Assembly (NCBI GenBank): GCA_036395835.1
Contig: DASWCW010000161.1
Location: 1-24,733, forward strand
From: AP-16 sp036395835
Lineage (GTDB): Bacteria; Pseudomonadota; Alphaproteobacteria; Rhizobiales; Xanthobacteraceae
Reading direction: 5' to 3'
Length of the DNA: 24,733 nt
Under the pieces are notes generated by a model. The model was not told the origin of the DNA. It saw only the letters and a program-made list of their open reading frames with translations, and searched no databases. The first letter of the stretch is position 1, and each line of letters opens with the position of its first letter. Position numbers and translations under genes: made by a program. Shown here piece by piece: positions 1 through 8,444 of the stretch.

Positions 1-1
1 T

Positions 2-910
2 TCAGTAAAGCCCGCGGCCGCCGGCGAATGCGGCGCCGCGGTCATCGCGCACCGGGGCGTAGGCCGAGATCGGCTCGTTGGCGACGGGCGCGGGCGCGGC
101 CGTCAAGGATGGCTTGGCCGATGCCAGCATTTCCGGCGATGAAGGCCGGCGCGCAACGGCAGTCCGCGGCCCCGACTGCAGCGCTGCCTCGAGCGTTCCC
201 TCGCCGAGATCGAACGGACGCTCGGCGGGCACGGGAACGGTCCCGCGAAGCACGGGGCTGCGGTCGGCAAGGTTGGGGACGAACGGCTTGGCCGAGGCGA
301 CCATCACGGTGGAGGGCGCCGGCGCCGGGGTGCCCTGCCGCAGCGTGGCGAACAGGATGCGGTCGTCGGATCCCTCGAGCGGCGCCCGGCCGACGTATTC
401 GACCCTCACCCGGGCAAGCCCGTTGCCGCGGAAACCCAGCAGTTCGGCGGACTTGCCGGACAAATCGATCTCGCGATTGCCCGCATAGGGCCCGCGGTCG
501 TTCACCCGCACGATGAGCGAGCGTTGATTGGCGAGGTTCGTTACCCGCACGTAGCACGGCATCGGCAGCGTCGGATGCGCGGCGGAGATTCCGTGCATGT
601 CGTAGACTTCGCCGTTGGCGGTCAGCCGGCCATGAAAATCCGTGCCGTACCAGGATGCGATGCCTTCGGCTCGGTAGTTCGGGTCCTCCTGGGGAACGTA
701 CATCCGGCCGCCGATCATGTAGGCCTGTCCGACCCGGTACGCGCCGCCGCCCTTGGGCACCGGCTGGCCCGGTTCGACCACGCGCGGGCTCGCCGCCACC
801 CCGTAGCGCGGATCCATGATGGACTGGGTGCCGGAGCAACCGGCAAGAACGAAGGCGCCCAGCATCAACGCGCCGAGCTCGGCCCCCAACCGGATCCCCG
901 CCTGCGGCAT
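2..910 (-). CDS. rlpA: RlpA-like septal-ring lytic transglycosylase, lipoprotein
   Basis: Encodes a 302-aa lipoprotein. The start at 910 was chosen over longer upstream options because it puts a signal peptide with lipobox LAGC (Cys25) at the N-terminus and has a GGGGGA ribosome site about 10 bases upstream. Residues 82-175 form the double-psi beta-barrel of RlpA, with ASWYG (85-89), GEVYDMHG (100-107) and VNDRGPY (136-142). Glu101, Asp104, His112 and Asp138 match, at one constant offset, the catalytic residues I recall for Pseudomonas RlpA (E120, D123, H131, D157). The family cleaves naked, peptide-stripped glycan strands at the septum, from the outer membrane. The C-terminal 110 residues are Pro/Ala-rich with no visible SPOR domain, so septal targeting by denuded glycan binding is not evident. 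The gene is divergent from the DJ-1/PfpI gene. The family call is firm. Confidence 0.93.
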   Translation of the reverse strand: MPQAGIRLGAELGALMLGAFVLAGCSGTQSIMDPRYGVAASPRVVEPGQPVPKGGGAYRVGQAYMIGGRMYVPQEDPNYRAEGIASWYGTDFHGRLTANGEVYDMHGISAAHPTLPMPCYVRVTNLANQRSLIVRVNDRGPYAGNREIDLSGKSAELLGFRGNGLARVRVEYVGRAPLEGSDDRILFATLRQGTPAPAPSTVMVASAKPFVPNLADRSPVLRGTVPVPAERPFDLGEGTLEAALQSGPRTAVARRPSSPEMLASAKPSLTAAPAPVANEPISAYAPVRDDRGAAFAGGRGLY

Positions 911-1023
911 GCGCGAAGCGTCCCCCAATGCGAGCACGCCGGCGTGCCGGCGGATCGCGGTCCTGATCCATGACGGAAAGCGGCTGCACTGCCAGCGCGC
1001 AACCGGACCCGTCCCCCAATATC

Positions 1024-1038
1024 GCGTATAGGATACGC
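1024..1038. promoter_or_regulatory. Small inverted repeat in divergent rlpA / DJ-1 intergenic region
   Basis: GCGTAT-AGG-ATACGC is a perfect 6-bp inverted repeat with a 3-base spacer, 114 bp upstream of the rlpA start and 114 bp upstream of the DJ-1-family start. It lies almost exactly in the middle of a 241-bp divergent region, so it could be an operator. A repeat this short can arise by chance, and no regulator gene is adjacent. Confidence 0.25.
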
Positions 1039-1151
1039 CTGTTCCCTGGGCAAGAAAATGGCACCGCCGACGGCGTGGTAAAGAAAGACTTGCATGCCTG
1101 CCGGCCGGGCAGGTGCCCGGCTTGTTTCGCTGCCGCTTGGAGACGATCGAG

Positions 1152-1847
1152 ATGGCTCTTTTCCGCATCGGTTTCGTGCTGTTCCCGCGCCTGACCCAAC
1201 TCGACCTGACCGGACCCTACGAGATCCTCTCCCGCATGCGGGACGCCGAGACCCTGCTCGTCGCCAAAACGCTCGATCCGGTGCCGTCGGAACGTGGGCT
1301 GAGCATCGTACCGACCGCCACCTTTGCCGACTGCCCTCCCCTCGACCTCGTCTGCGTGCCCGGCGGCGTCGGCGTCAACGCCGTGCTCGGCGATCCGGAG
1401 ATCCTCGGCTTCCTGCGAAAGACGGCCGAGCATGCGCGCTACGTCACCTCGGTGTGCACCGGATCGCTGGCGCTCGGCGCCGCGGGCCTGCTGCGGGGCC
1501 GGCGCGCCGCCAGCCATTGGCTCTCGCGCGAAGCCTTGCGAAACTTCGGCGCGGAGCCGACCGGCGAGCGGGTGACGATCGACGGCAATATCATCACCGG
1601 CGGCGGGGTCACGGCCGGCATCGATTTCGCCCTGCGCGTGGTCGAGGAGCTGCACGGGAAGGCCGCGGCCGAGGCCATCCAGCTGATGGTCGAGTACGAT
1701 CCGCACCCGCCGTTCGATGCGGGCTCTCCGGAGCGCGCCGGGCCGGAGCTCGTCGAGCGCATCCGACGCGCCGCCGAGCCGATGCTGCGCGCGCGCGAGG
1801 CCGCCGTCGCCCGCGCTGCCCAGGCGCTGCAGGAAACCAAGACCTAG
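1152..1847 (+). CDS. DJ-1/PfpI family protein, isonitrile hydratase-like
   Basis: A 231-aa cytosolic DJ-1/PfpI (class I glutamine-amidotransferase-like) protein. The start at 1152 was preferred to the longer frame because GGAG precedes it and the family fold begins at once (ALFRIGFVLFP). The nucleophile elbow is VCTGSL with Cys102 followed by Thr103; Asp18 lies in QLDLTGPYE. Both the length and the Asp/Cys/Thr spacing match Pseudomonas isonitrile hydratase (InhA; D17, C101, T102 from memory), which hydrates isonitriles to N-formamides. Other DJ-1 relatives with the same elbow are N-terminal domains of AraC-type regulators, but no helix-turn-helix follows here; the C-terminus is an Ala/Arg-rich helix. 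Family membership is firm, and the substrate is inferred from those residues. It ends 103 bp before the cyclase gene on the same strand. Confidence 0.88.
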   Translation: MALFRIGFVLFPRLTQLDLTGPYEILSRMRDAETLLVAKTLDPVPSERGLSIVPTATFADCPPLDLVCVPGGVGVNAVLGDPEILGFLRKTAEHARYVTSVCTGSLALGAAGLLRGRRAASHWLSREALRNFGAEPTGERVTIDGNIITGGGVTAGIDFALRVVEELHGKAAAEAIQLMVEYDPHPPFDAGSPERAGPELVERIRRAAEPMLRAREAAVARAAQALQETKT

Positions 1848-1950
1848 TGCCGGGTCGCTACGAATTGTTTGTTTCCCCGGCGTAGCCTCGAGCGGGGTAA
1901 GCTCGGCCCCGATCCAAAAAGGCGCGGCTTCGACGCCGCCGTCTGTCCAG

Positions 1951-4167
1951 ATGATCGCTTCCACGACCCGGTTCTATGTCCTCTTCGTGCTGGCGCTGCT
2001 GGCGGCGGCGACGCTGGTGCGGGCGGTCGATCCGTTCTTCGTGCGCGCGCTGCGCCTGATTGCGTTCGATTCCTATCAGCAGCTCGCGCCCCAAGCCTAT
2101 GATGCGCGGCTGCCGGTCCGGGTCGTCGACATCGACGAGCAATCCCTGGCCAAGCTCGGACAATGGCCGTGGCCGCGAACCAAGCTGCGCGACCTGCTCG
2201 TCGAGCTGACCGGCAAAGGCGCCGCGGTCGTGGGCTTCGACATCTTGCTTGCCGAGCCCGACCGCACCTCGGTCGAGGAGATCGTCAAGCTTTTGCCCGC
2301 CGCACAGGCCGCCTTGCTCGCGGAGAACGCGGCGGGCGGGCCCACCAACGACGAGGCTTTCGCTGCCGCGCTCAAGCAAACCCCGAGCGTGCTCGCGGCG
2401 AACCTCGGCAGCGCCGCGGGCCCGGCGCCCGCCGTGAAGGCCGGTTTCGCCGTTGCGGGTGATGATCCGCGGCGGCTGCTGCCGGCGTTTACGGGAGCGA
2501 GCGGGAACGTGCCGATCCTCGATGCCGCCGCGCGGGGGATCGGCGTCATCAACTGGATCCCCGATCGCGACCAGGTCGTGCGCCGGGCGCCGCTGGTCTT
2601 TCGCGTCGGCGATACGCTGGTGCCCTCGTTCGGCGCCGAGCTGCTGCGTATTGCGCAAGGCGCGAGCAGCTATGTGCTCAAGGCCGCGAACGCCAGCGGC
2701 GAGACCGCGTTCGGCAAGAATACCGGTCTCAACCACGTCAAGATCGGCGATCTCGAGATTCCGACCGATGCCGACGGTGCCGTCGCAGTGAGATTCCGTC
2801 CCAGCAATCCGTCCGCCTACCTGCCGGCCTGGAAGGTGCTGTCCGGCGAAGTGCCCCGGGCGGAGGTGGAAGGGCGCATCATCCTGGTCGGCACCAGTGC
2901 GCCGGGCCTGCTCGATCTGCGGGCGACGCCGCTCGACGTGGCCGTGCCCGGCGTCGAGATCCATGCGCAATTGCTGGAGCATCTTCTGGCCGGACGCTCC
3001 CTGACCCGCCCGGATTATTCGCTCGCGCTCGAAGAAGCGGTGATCGTCGTGCTCGGGATCCTGCTTGCGATGATCCTGCCGCTCGTATCGGCCAGCGCGG
3101 CTGCCATAATCGGCATCTTCAGCATTCTCGCAGTGTTCGTGGGCGGCTGGGTCTCGTTTCGCCGCTGGGGCCTGCTGCTCGATCCGATGTATCCCGCGCT
3201 CGCGGTGGGCTGCATGACCGCGGGCATCACGCTTCAGGTCTACCGGCGGGTCGAAGCCCAGCGCGGCGAGATCCGCGCCGCGTTCGGCCGCTATCTCGCG
3301 CCCGCCGTCATCGAGGAGATCATCGCCGATCCGGAGAAGCTCGAACTCGGCGGCGAAGTCCGCGAGCTCACGCTGATGTTCTGCGACGTGCGCAATTTCA
3401 CCTCGATCTCCGAGCACCTCAGCGCCGTCGAGCTGACGCATTTCATCAACGAGCTGCTCACGCCTTTGAGCGAGATCATCCTGGCGCACCGCGGCACCAT
3501 CGACAAATACATGGGCGACGCGATCATGGCGTTCTGGAACGCGCCGCTCGACGAGCCGCAGCATGCCGAGCAGGCATGCCGGGCGGCGCTGGAGATGACG
3601 GCCGGAATGGAAGCGCTGAACCGGGATTGGGAACAGCGTGCGGCGCGGTCGGGGCGACCATTCCGTCACGTCAATATCGGGATCGGCATCAACACCGGAC
3701 AGTGTTGCGTCGGCAATCTGGGCTCGACGTATCGGTTCGACTATTCGGCCGTGGGCGATGAAGTCAACGTGACCTCGCGCCTCGAAGGCCTCACCAAGCT
3801 CTACGGCGTCACCGCGGTCGTCGGCGATGCAACGTTGGCGAATTCAGGCCAGAAATTTCCCGCACTCGAGCTCGACGTCGTTGCGGTCAGGGGCCGCACG
3901 CGCTCGACCCGCGTCCACACGTTCCTCCAGCTGTTGGGCCAGAATCCGAGCCGGCTCGAAGGCTTGCAGCACAAACACCGGGAGTTCCTGGCGGCCTATC
4001 GCGCGCAGCAATGGGACGAGGCGGAGCGTCTGCTCGAAGAGTGCCGCCAGATCGGGGTCGCGCGACTGGCGACCTATTACTCGCTGTTTCCCGGGCGCAT
4101 CGCGGCGCTGCGAAACGCGCCGCCGCCGCCCGGCTGGGACGGATCGTTCGCGATGACGGAGAAATAG
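1951..4167 (+). CDS. CHASE2-domain membrane adenylate/guanylate cyclase
   Basis: A 738-aa class III nucleotide cyclase with an extracytoplasmic CHASE2 sensor. An N-terminal membrane helix (about 8-26) is followed by the CHASE2 domain (about 30-345, including VDIDEQSLAKLGQWPWPR and the GFDILL segment). A cluster of three helices (about 358-440) follows, then a linker with the RAAFGRYLAPAVIEEI signature and the cyclase domain (about 470-650). Metal-binding aspartates are Asp479 (MFCDVRNFT) and Asp523 (DKYMGDAIM). The base-selecting Lys519 is present, but its partner position carries Ser599 (YSAVGD) where class IIIa enzymes have Asp and IIIb Thr. Transition-state Asn606 and Arg610 (VNVTSR) are present, so the enzyme looks active, most likely making cAMP. 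The start was set at the first Met before the membrane helix; no clear ribosome site is seen. It is convergent with the TPR-barrel gene (58-bp gap). Confidence 0.93.
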   Translation: MIASTTRFYVLFVLALLAAATLVRAVDPFFVRALRLIAFDSYQQLAPQAYDARLPVRVVDIDEQSLAKLGQWPWPRTKLRDLLVELTGKGAAVVGFDILLAEPDRTSVEEIVKLLPAAQAALLAENAAGGPTNDEAFAAALKQTPSVLAANLGSAAGPAPAVKAGFAVAGDDPRRLLPAFTGASGNVPILDAAARGIGVINWIPDRDQVVRRAPLVFRVGDTLVPSFGAELLRIAQGASSYVLKAANASGETAFGKNTGLNHVKIGDLEIPTDADGAVAVRFRPSNPSAYLPAWKVLSGEVPRAEVEGRIILVGTSAPGLLDLRATPLDVAVPGVEIHAQLLEHLLAGRSLTRPDYSLALEEAVIVVLGILLAMILPLVSASAAAIIGIFSILAVFVGGWVSFRRWGLLLDPMYPALAVGCMTAGITLQVYRRVEAQRGEIRAAFGRYLAPAVIEEIIADPEKLELGGEVRELTLMFCDVRNFTSISEHLSAVELTHFINELLTPLSEIILAHRGTIDKYMGDAIMAFWNAPLDEPQHAEQACRAALEMTAGMEALNRDWEQRAARSGRPFRHVNIGIGINTGQCCVGNLGSTYRFDYSAVGDEVNVTSRLEGLTKLYGVTAVVGDATLANSGQKFPALELDVVAVRGRTRSTRVHTFLQLLGQNPSRLEGLQHKHREFLAAYRAQQWDEAERLLEECRQIGVARLATYYSLFPGRIAALRNAPPPPGWDGSFAMTEK

Positions 4168-4225
4168 CCGCCCTTCCAAGTCCCCTTGCGGGGAGGTAAA
4201 GCGCGTATGCGGCGCCCTCGCCGGA

Positions 4226-5386
4226 TCAAAATCGGGCGGCGACGGTGGCCGCGACGATATGATCGTTGAAGCTCTGGGTCGGATCGTTCGAGTGGTCGTG
4301 CTGGAATTTGTACTCGATGCGCAGGTCGCGGCGATAGGCGAATAGATTCGGGAACACGACCGCCGCGCCGGGAATGACGAGAAAGTCGCGGCGTCGCTCG
4401 GTCAAGCTCCCGACGATATCGGAGCGATAGGCGCGCTCGATCAGCGTGACGTTGGCGCCGATCACCAGCCATTCGAACAGGCCGTGATAGAGCTCGAACT
4501 TGCCGCCGCCCTCGATGTAGGCGCCGGGCTGGACGTCGATGAGCAGCGGAGTGAGGACGACGCTGCCGCGAATGTCGCTCCAGCGCACCCAGGGCGAGAC
4601 GATCAGCAGGTCCTTGGGGGTGAGGCGGATCGCGAACTTGCCGACGGCGTCGGCATAAAATCCGCGCTGCGACGGGAAGAAGGAATCGTAATCGCGGAAT
4701 GCGCCGCGGAAGCGCACGGCACTGTAGAGGCCCTGGAAGGTGTCCTCGAACGTCGCCATGGCGGCGGCTTCGCCATAGAAGAATCGGCCGTCGAAGACGG
4801 TCGCGGCACCGCCGAGCGCCGGGTGAAACACGAGCCCCGGCGCCACGTCGAGAACCGGACCGGTCGCCGCGCCGACGTAGCCGTAATTGAGCTCGTGTTC
4901 GTTGGAATGCAGCAGACCGTAGGCCGCCGCCGTCGTCCGCCAGCGGACGTCGGCGATCGTGCGCTCGTCCCGCATTCCCAGGCTCGCGACACCTTGCGCC
5001 TCGGCGCGGGCTCCCGAGGGGAGATTACGCGGGTTGGTCTCGCCGATCACCCCGAGCTCGGCGGTGAATTGCGTCGAGTCGGGCTGCAAACGCCGACGTA
5101 CCCGCTGCAGGCCGGCCTGGGCTTCGACGTTGCCCGGATCGTTCACGAGCACGCGCTCGTAGGCCGCGAGTGCCCAGCGCAGTTTGCCGCTCGCCTCGGC
5201 AAGCTCGGCATAGCGCAGATTGAGTTGGGAATTGGTCGGGTCGCGGAGGATCTGGGCGTAGATGCGCGCAAGCTCCGCCGGCGCGCCGGGATCGACTCCG
5301 GCCGCGACGGGCTCCGCCGCGCGCGCGGAGGCGCCAAGGAGTGCCGCGGCGACAAGCGCCGCGATGGCGAAGAGAACACGCTTCAT
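4226..5386 (-). CDS. Exported TPR plus outer-membrane beta-barrel-like protein
   Basis: A 386-aa exported protein. A signal peptide (1-24, ending ASARAA) begins at Met 5386, which has a GGAGGGG ribosome site; the longer frame upstream lacks both. Residues 35-100 read as two TPR-like helical repeats (LRDPTNSQLNLRYAELAEAS and a following LVNDPGNVEAQAGLQRV). From about residue 110 to the end the sequence alternates hydrophobic and polar residues and closes on a terminal Phe (VAATVAARF), as outer-membrane barrels do. This is the arrangement of TPR-tethered barrels such as the surface-lipoprotein-assembly family, but I cannot assign it to one. It sits convergently with the CHASE2 cyclase and divergently (259 bp) from the FecR gene, which suggests a shared envelope process. 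The exact role is unknown. Confidence 0.8.
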   Translation of the reverse strand: MKRVLFAIAALVAAALLGASARAAEPVAAGVDPGAPAELARIYAQILRDPTNSQLNLRYAELAEASGKLRWALAAYERVLVNDPGNVEAQAGLQRVRRRLQPDSTQFTAELGVIGETNPRNLPSGARAEAQGVASLGMRDERTIADVRWRTTAAAYGLLHSNEHELNYGYVGAATGPVLDVAPGLVFHPALGGAATVFDGRFFYGEAAAMATFEDTFQGLYSAVRFRGAFRDYDSFFPSQRGFYADAVGKFAIRLTPKDLLIVSPWVRWSDIRGSVVLTPLLIDVQPGAYIEGGGKFELYHGLFEWLVIGANVTLIERAYRSDIVGSLTERRRDFLVIPGAAVVFPNLFAYRRDLRIEYKFQHDHSNDPTQSFNDHIVAATVAARF

Positions 5387-5645
5387 GGCCCCTCCGCGCA
5401 TACCCGGCTCCCCGCATGGAAAATTACCGCGCGCAAGCGCTTTGCCTAGTGCAAAAAAACCACATGCGGCTGGCGTTATGCGGTGATTCGAGGGCGGCGG
5501 ATAGCAGGGAAATCCGCGCGATGTCACGCCGCGTCGCTTCGAATTCGGCGGCACGTGTGATGCAATTGCAACAACGCGGGCAGGCCTGATGTGCTACGAT
5601 AACAATGCGGGGGCAAATGCGGGATTCCCGCGGCGGGAGAACGGA

Positions 5646-6404
5646 ATGCGGGCCGTATTCGCATCGATCGCGGTTCTTGCGGTGATTTCGGCACTGCGGC
5701 CCGATGCGGCGGCCGCGGAACCGAAAATCGGAGTGGCATCCGCGGCCAGAAACCAAGTGCAGGGAATCATTGGCGGCGGCACGCGCGCGCTCTCGGCGGG
5801 CAGCGATGTTTTCTCCAATGAGACCGTGCGCACCGGCGACGACAGCCTGGCGCAACTGTTGTTCCTCGACGAGACCAGCCTGAGCGTCGGGGCGCGATCG
5901 GAAGTCAAGCTCGACCGCTTCGTCTACAATCCCAACCGCAAAACCGGAAACGTCGTGGTCGAGGCGAGCCGCGGCGCCTTCCGCTTCGTCAGCGGCTCGC
6001 AGACCCCAACCAACTACACGATCAAGACGCCGCTGGCCACGATCGGGGTGCGCGGAACCATCGTCGATGGTTACATTACCGATCTGGGCGTTCAGATCAT
6101 CGTGTGGGAAGGGCTTGCATTCGTGACCGCGTTCGGCGCGACGACCGAATTGGGCCCCGGTCAGGCTTTATTCGTTTCGATCAACGGCCAGGTTTATCAA
6201 TTGACGTGGGACGGCACGGCTTTCGACAATCTCTTCCATGTCAATTTCCCGCTGTACGGAAGAAACTGGGATCTCGATCCGCGCTTCACGCAAGCGCCGG
6301 ACAGCCGGCTCGATCAAAACGATCAAATCGACGCGATCGGTCTGCGATCGCTGCCGTTGCCGCCAACCGACATAATAATCGAACGCCCCAGGTCCGGGCG
6401 CTAA
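5646..6404 (+). CDS. Secreted FecR-domain protein
   Basis: A 252-aa protein with a signal peptide (about 1-24, ending AAAAEP), set by the Met at 5646 with GGGAGA upstream. Residues about 30-150 form a FecR domain: VQGIIGGGTRALSAGSDVF, VRTGDDSLAQLLFLDETSLSV, then RGAFRFVSGS and the typical TPLATIGVRGT strand. Classical FecR proteins are membrane anti-sigma regulators, but this one has no N-terminal cytoplasmic or DUF4880 part and no later membrane helix, so it is probably periplasmic and not tied to an ECF sigma factor; none is nearby. It is divergent from the TPR-barrel gene and followed at 221 bp by the Omp gene. The domain call is firm, and function beyond a periplasmic binding or scaffold role is unknown. 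Confidence 0.88.
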   Translation: MRAVFASIAVLAVISALRPDAAAAEPKIGVASAARNQVQGIIGGGTRALSAGSDVFSNETVRTGDDSLAQLLFLDETSLSVGARSEVKLDRFVYNPNRKTGNVVVEASRGAFRFVSGSQTPTNYTIKTPLATIGVRGTIVDGYITDLGVQIIVWEGLAFVTAFGATTELGPGQALFVSINGQVYQLTWDGTAFDNLFHVNFPLYGRNWDLDPRFTQAPDSRLDQNDQIDAIGLRSLPLPPTDIIIERPRSGR

Positions 6405-6625
6405 CGTCAGCTGCGGCGGCGAAGGCAACCAGATACCCAGGCCAGTTCACGCGGCAAATTTATCAGCAGGAGATTTGCGCGCGATTTCTGCCCGCAACCA
6501 GATACCTTTTTTCTCGGTGCGCGCGTCGTTTAATTCCCGGATGTGGCCGCGGTGACACAGACACCGCGATGCGCCGATGCTAGCGTGACCAAATCGTTGG
6601 CCGGTGTATCGCGTAGGGGCTCGCG

Positions 6626-7414
6626 GTGAAATTGTTTGCGTTTGCGGGCGTATTGCTCGCCATTTTGTTCACGTGTGGCGTGGCTCGAGCGGGAGATGTG
6701 GCGGCCTACAAGGCACCGCCTCCTCCCTCGGGTGCCATGCCCGGCAATTTCTATGTCGGACTGTCGCTCGGCGCGCGCTGGTCCGATACGGATTGGACCA
6801 CGACGGCGATCGGATCCCCTCCCGCCTCGCCGCAATTCGCGCCCACGAACCCCGCAAGCTTCGACAGCAGCACCGCCCGGATCGGCGGCTATGTCGGTTC
6901 CATGTGGCGGATCGCGCCGACCTGGGCCGTCGGCATCGAGGGTGACATCGCCTGGGGCGACAGCAGCAAAACGATTGCGGGCATTCCGGGGACCTGCTGT
7001 GGGGGCGTCGCCGCCGTCAAGGAAGGTTGGGACGGCAGCGTTCGGGGCCGCCTCGGGTTCCTGCTCACGCCATCCTGGCTGCTCTATGCCACCGGCGGCA
7101 TCGCCTGGCAGGGCCTCGATATCGACGCAAGCTGCGGGAGCAAAGCTTCGTTTTGCGGGACAGCACACGCCGAATCGGTGTCGACGACGCAGGCCGGCTG
7201 GACCCTCGGCACAGGCGTCGAAGTCATGCTTCGGCACAATTGGCTGATCCGGCTGGAATATCGATTTGCCGACTACGGACGCCTGGACCACGCGTTCTTT
7301 ATTCACTCACCGGCTGATCGCATCGTCATGACCGAAGCGCTGAGGACGCAAACGCTTCTGGTCGGGCTCGCATACAAGCTTGGCGCTCCGGCTCCGGTTC
7401 TCGCCAAGCACTGA
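6626..7414 (+). CDS. Omp25/Omp31-like outer-membrane beta-barrel protein
   Basis: A 262-aa outer-membrane protein. The start is GTG at 6626 with AGGGG eight bases upstream; the next residues are a clear signal peptide (MKLFAFAGVLLAILFTCGVARA). After a Pro-rich linker the barrel begins at NFYVGLSLGARWSDTDW and proceeds in amphipathic strands with family signatures GGYVGSMWRIAPTWAVGIEG, VRGRLGFLLTPSWLLYATGG and the closing LIRLEYRFADYG. This is the Rhizobiales 'outer membrane immunogenic protein'/hemin-binding type 8-stranded barrel. Four Cys (CC near residue 118 and C-GSKASFC near 172-178) sit in predicted loops, which is slightly unusual. The closing strand ends before a short charged tail instead of at a terminal Phe. 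It may be co-transcribed with the FecR gene but has its own 221-bp upstream region. Confidence 0.88.
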   Translation: MKLFAFAGVLLAILFTCGVARAGDVAAYKAPPPPSGAMPGNFYVGLSLGARWSDTDWTTTAIGSPPASPQFAPTNPASFDSSTARIGGYVGSMWRIAPTWAVGIEGDIAWGDSSKTIAGIPGTCCGGVAAVKEGWDGSVRGRLGFLLTPSWLLYATGGIAWQGLDIDASCGSKASFCGTAHAESVSTTQAGWTLGTGVEVMLRHNWLIRLEYRFADYGRLDHAFFIHSPADRIVMTEALRTQTLLVGLAYKLGAPAPVLAKH

Positions 7415-7543
7415 AGGCTCCGGTCGGCCCGGATCGGTCCGCCATGCCGGTCACCTGTCGTTTACCATGTGGATATTCCGCGAACGAACCGTCGAACATC
7501 GGCCTCACTGGAATCTTCTGTCGAGCAAACGGAGGACAGAAGA

Positions 7544-7753
7544 ATGAGCGATGCCGGTCCGCAGTTGTCTTTCAAGATCGAGCAATGGGACGATACCGGG
7601 ACGCAGATCGAATCGGTGCTGGCGCTCGCGTGCGCGCAAAAGCTCGCCGTTTCCGCGTACGACGCCGCGGTGAGGCTCTATCCCGGCCGCGTGGTGACAT
7701 TGCGTCGGGGCACCGAGGTGCTGGCGAAAGCGCCGGACTTTCCGGGCGCATAG
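7544..7753 (+). CDS. Small hypothetical protein, 69 aa
   Basis: Met at 7544 has a strong GGAGG eight bases upstream, which supports a real gene despite its size. The 69-aa product is acidic at the front (QLSFKIEQWDDTGTQIE) and has no signal peptide or membrane segment. The C-terminal half (AVRLYPGRVVTLRRGTEVL) looks like a short beta-alpha-beta unit. I do not recognise a family. It stands alone between the Omp gene and the convergent PsiF-like gene, 79 bp away. Confidence 0.65.
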   Translation: MSDAGPQLSFKIEQWDDTGTQIESVLALACAQKLAVSAYDAAVRLYPGRVVTLRRGTEVLAKAPDFPGA

Positions 7754-7832
7754 GCCAAGTGCGCCAGCCTGTCGCTTCGGCCGGACCTGGCCCGCCGCCG
7801 ATGCGGCGCGTCGGCCGCGGCCGAGACCCCGG

Positions 7833-8225
7833 CTAGTTGGCCATGCATTGTTTCATGAACGAGCGCTTTTCCTTCAGATCGAGCTTGAGCGCTTGCTCTT
7901 CGCAAGTTTTTGCCCGGGTCGCCGCCGAAGCAGTGCCCGCGTCCGGCTCGTTCCAAATGGGATCGTCATATGGATTGACGTCGACCTCTGCGGGTTTGGC
8001 TTCCGGCCCCCGGGTCGAGGCGTACCAGCAGCGGCGACCCTCGACGACGCGGTAGCGCGGGTAACCGTCGTGAACCTCTTTGAGCGAGAGGCAGGGTGGC
8101 TCATCCTTGGCCGCAATCGCCGGCGCATCGTTGGCGGCCAACGCATCGGCATGCGCCAACATAAAGCCGAGACAGATCCACACCGGGCCCCAGCCCTTTC
8201 CTTGGTTCCGCGCCCAAAACTTCAT
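7833..8225 (-). CDS. Exported protein with PsiF-like C-terminal motif
   Basis: A 130-aa protein; the start at 8225 has GGAGG about 9 bases upstream. N-terminal residues 10-30 (WGPVWICLGFMLAHADALA) form a signal peptide, so the product is probably periplasmic. The middle carries CLSLKEVHDGYPRYRVVEGRRCWY, a segment seen in small rhizobial exported proteins, with two Cys that could pair. The last 23 residues (CEEQALKLDLKEKRSFMKQC) match the spacing of the PsiF repeat (C...A..L.L...R..FM..C), a motif of unknown function in phosphate-starvation-inducible small proteins. I can see only one such repeat where PsiF itself has two. Function unknown. Confidence 0.75.
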   Translation of the reverse strand: MKFWARNQGKGWGPVWICLGFMLAHADALAANDAPAIAAKDEPPCLSLKEVHDGYPRYRVVEGRRCWYASTRGPEAKPAEVDVNPYDDPIWNEPDAGTASAATRAKTCEEQALKLDLKEKRSFMKQCMAN

Positions 8226-8444
8226 CGCACGCTACCTCCGGCCGAAAACCGCGCATCCGCCGCGAAGCCGATCGAGCGGCTCGATGCGGGCGTGCGGGAA
8301 CGCTGGCTTGGTAGCCTGTGGAGATAATCGCGGCGTCTTTAGGGCTTGCCGGGGCTCGAAGCCGGGCGGGCCCGGCCGGGTTCACGGCACGGAATTTTCC
8401 CGATAGTCTGAGGGAGGAGTCTGCCGAACGACGGAGTCCGGAGC

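Noticed and set aside
1717..1950. Upstream extension of the cyclase frame
   Set aside because: It lies over the DJ-1-family gene, is Arg/Ser/Pro-rich and would put 78 odd residues before the membrane helix.
42..1964. A 640-codon minus-strand frame across rlpA and the DJ-1-family gene
   Set aside because: It is an antisense, high-GC shadow: Arg/Gly/Ala-rich with no motif, and it overlaps two well-supported genes in other frames.
1858..3669. A 603-codon minus-strand frame inside the cyclase gene
   Set aside because: The composition is that of reversed codons of the cyclase (Arg/Asp/His-rich); the plus-strand CHASE2 and cyclase motifs are unambiguous.
4181..4194. TCCCC-TTGC-GGGGA hairpin between the convergent cyclase and TPR-barrel genes as a terminator
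   Set aside because: The stem is only 5 bp with no T-run on either side; too weak to call.
4484..5449. A 321-codon plus-strand frame opposite the TPR-barrel gene
   Set aside because: No signal peptide or domain; the minus strand has a ribosome site, a signal peptide and TPR units.
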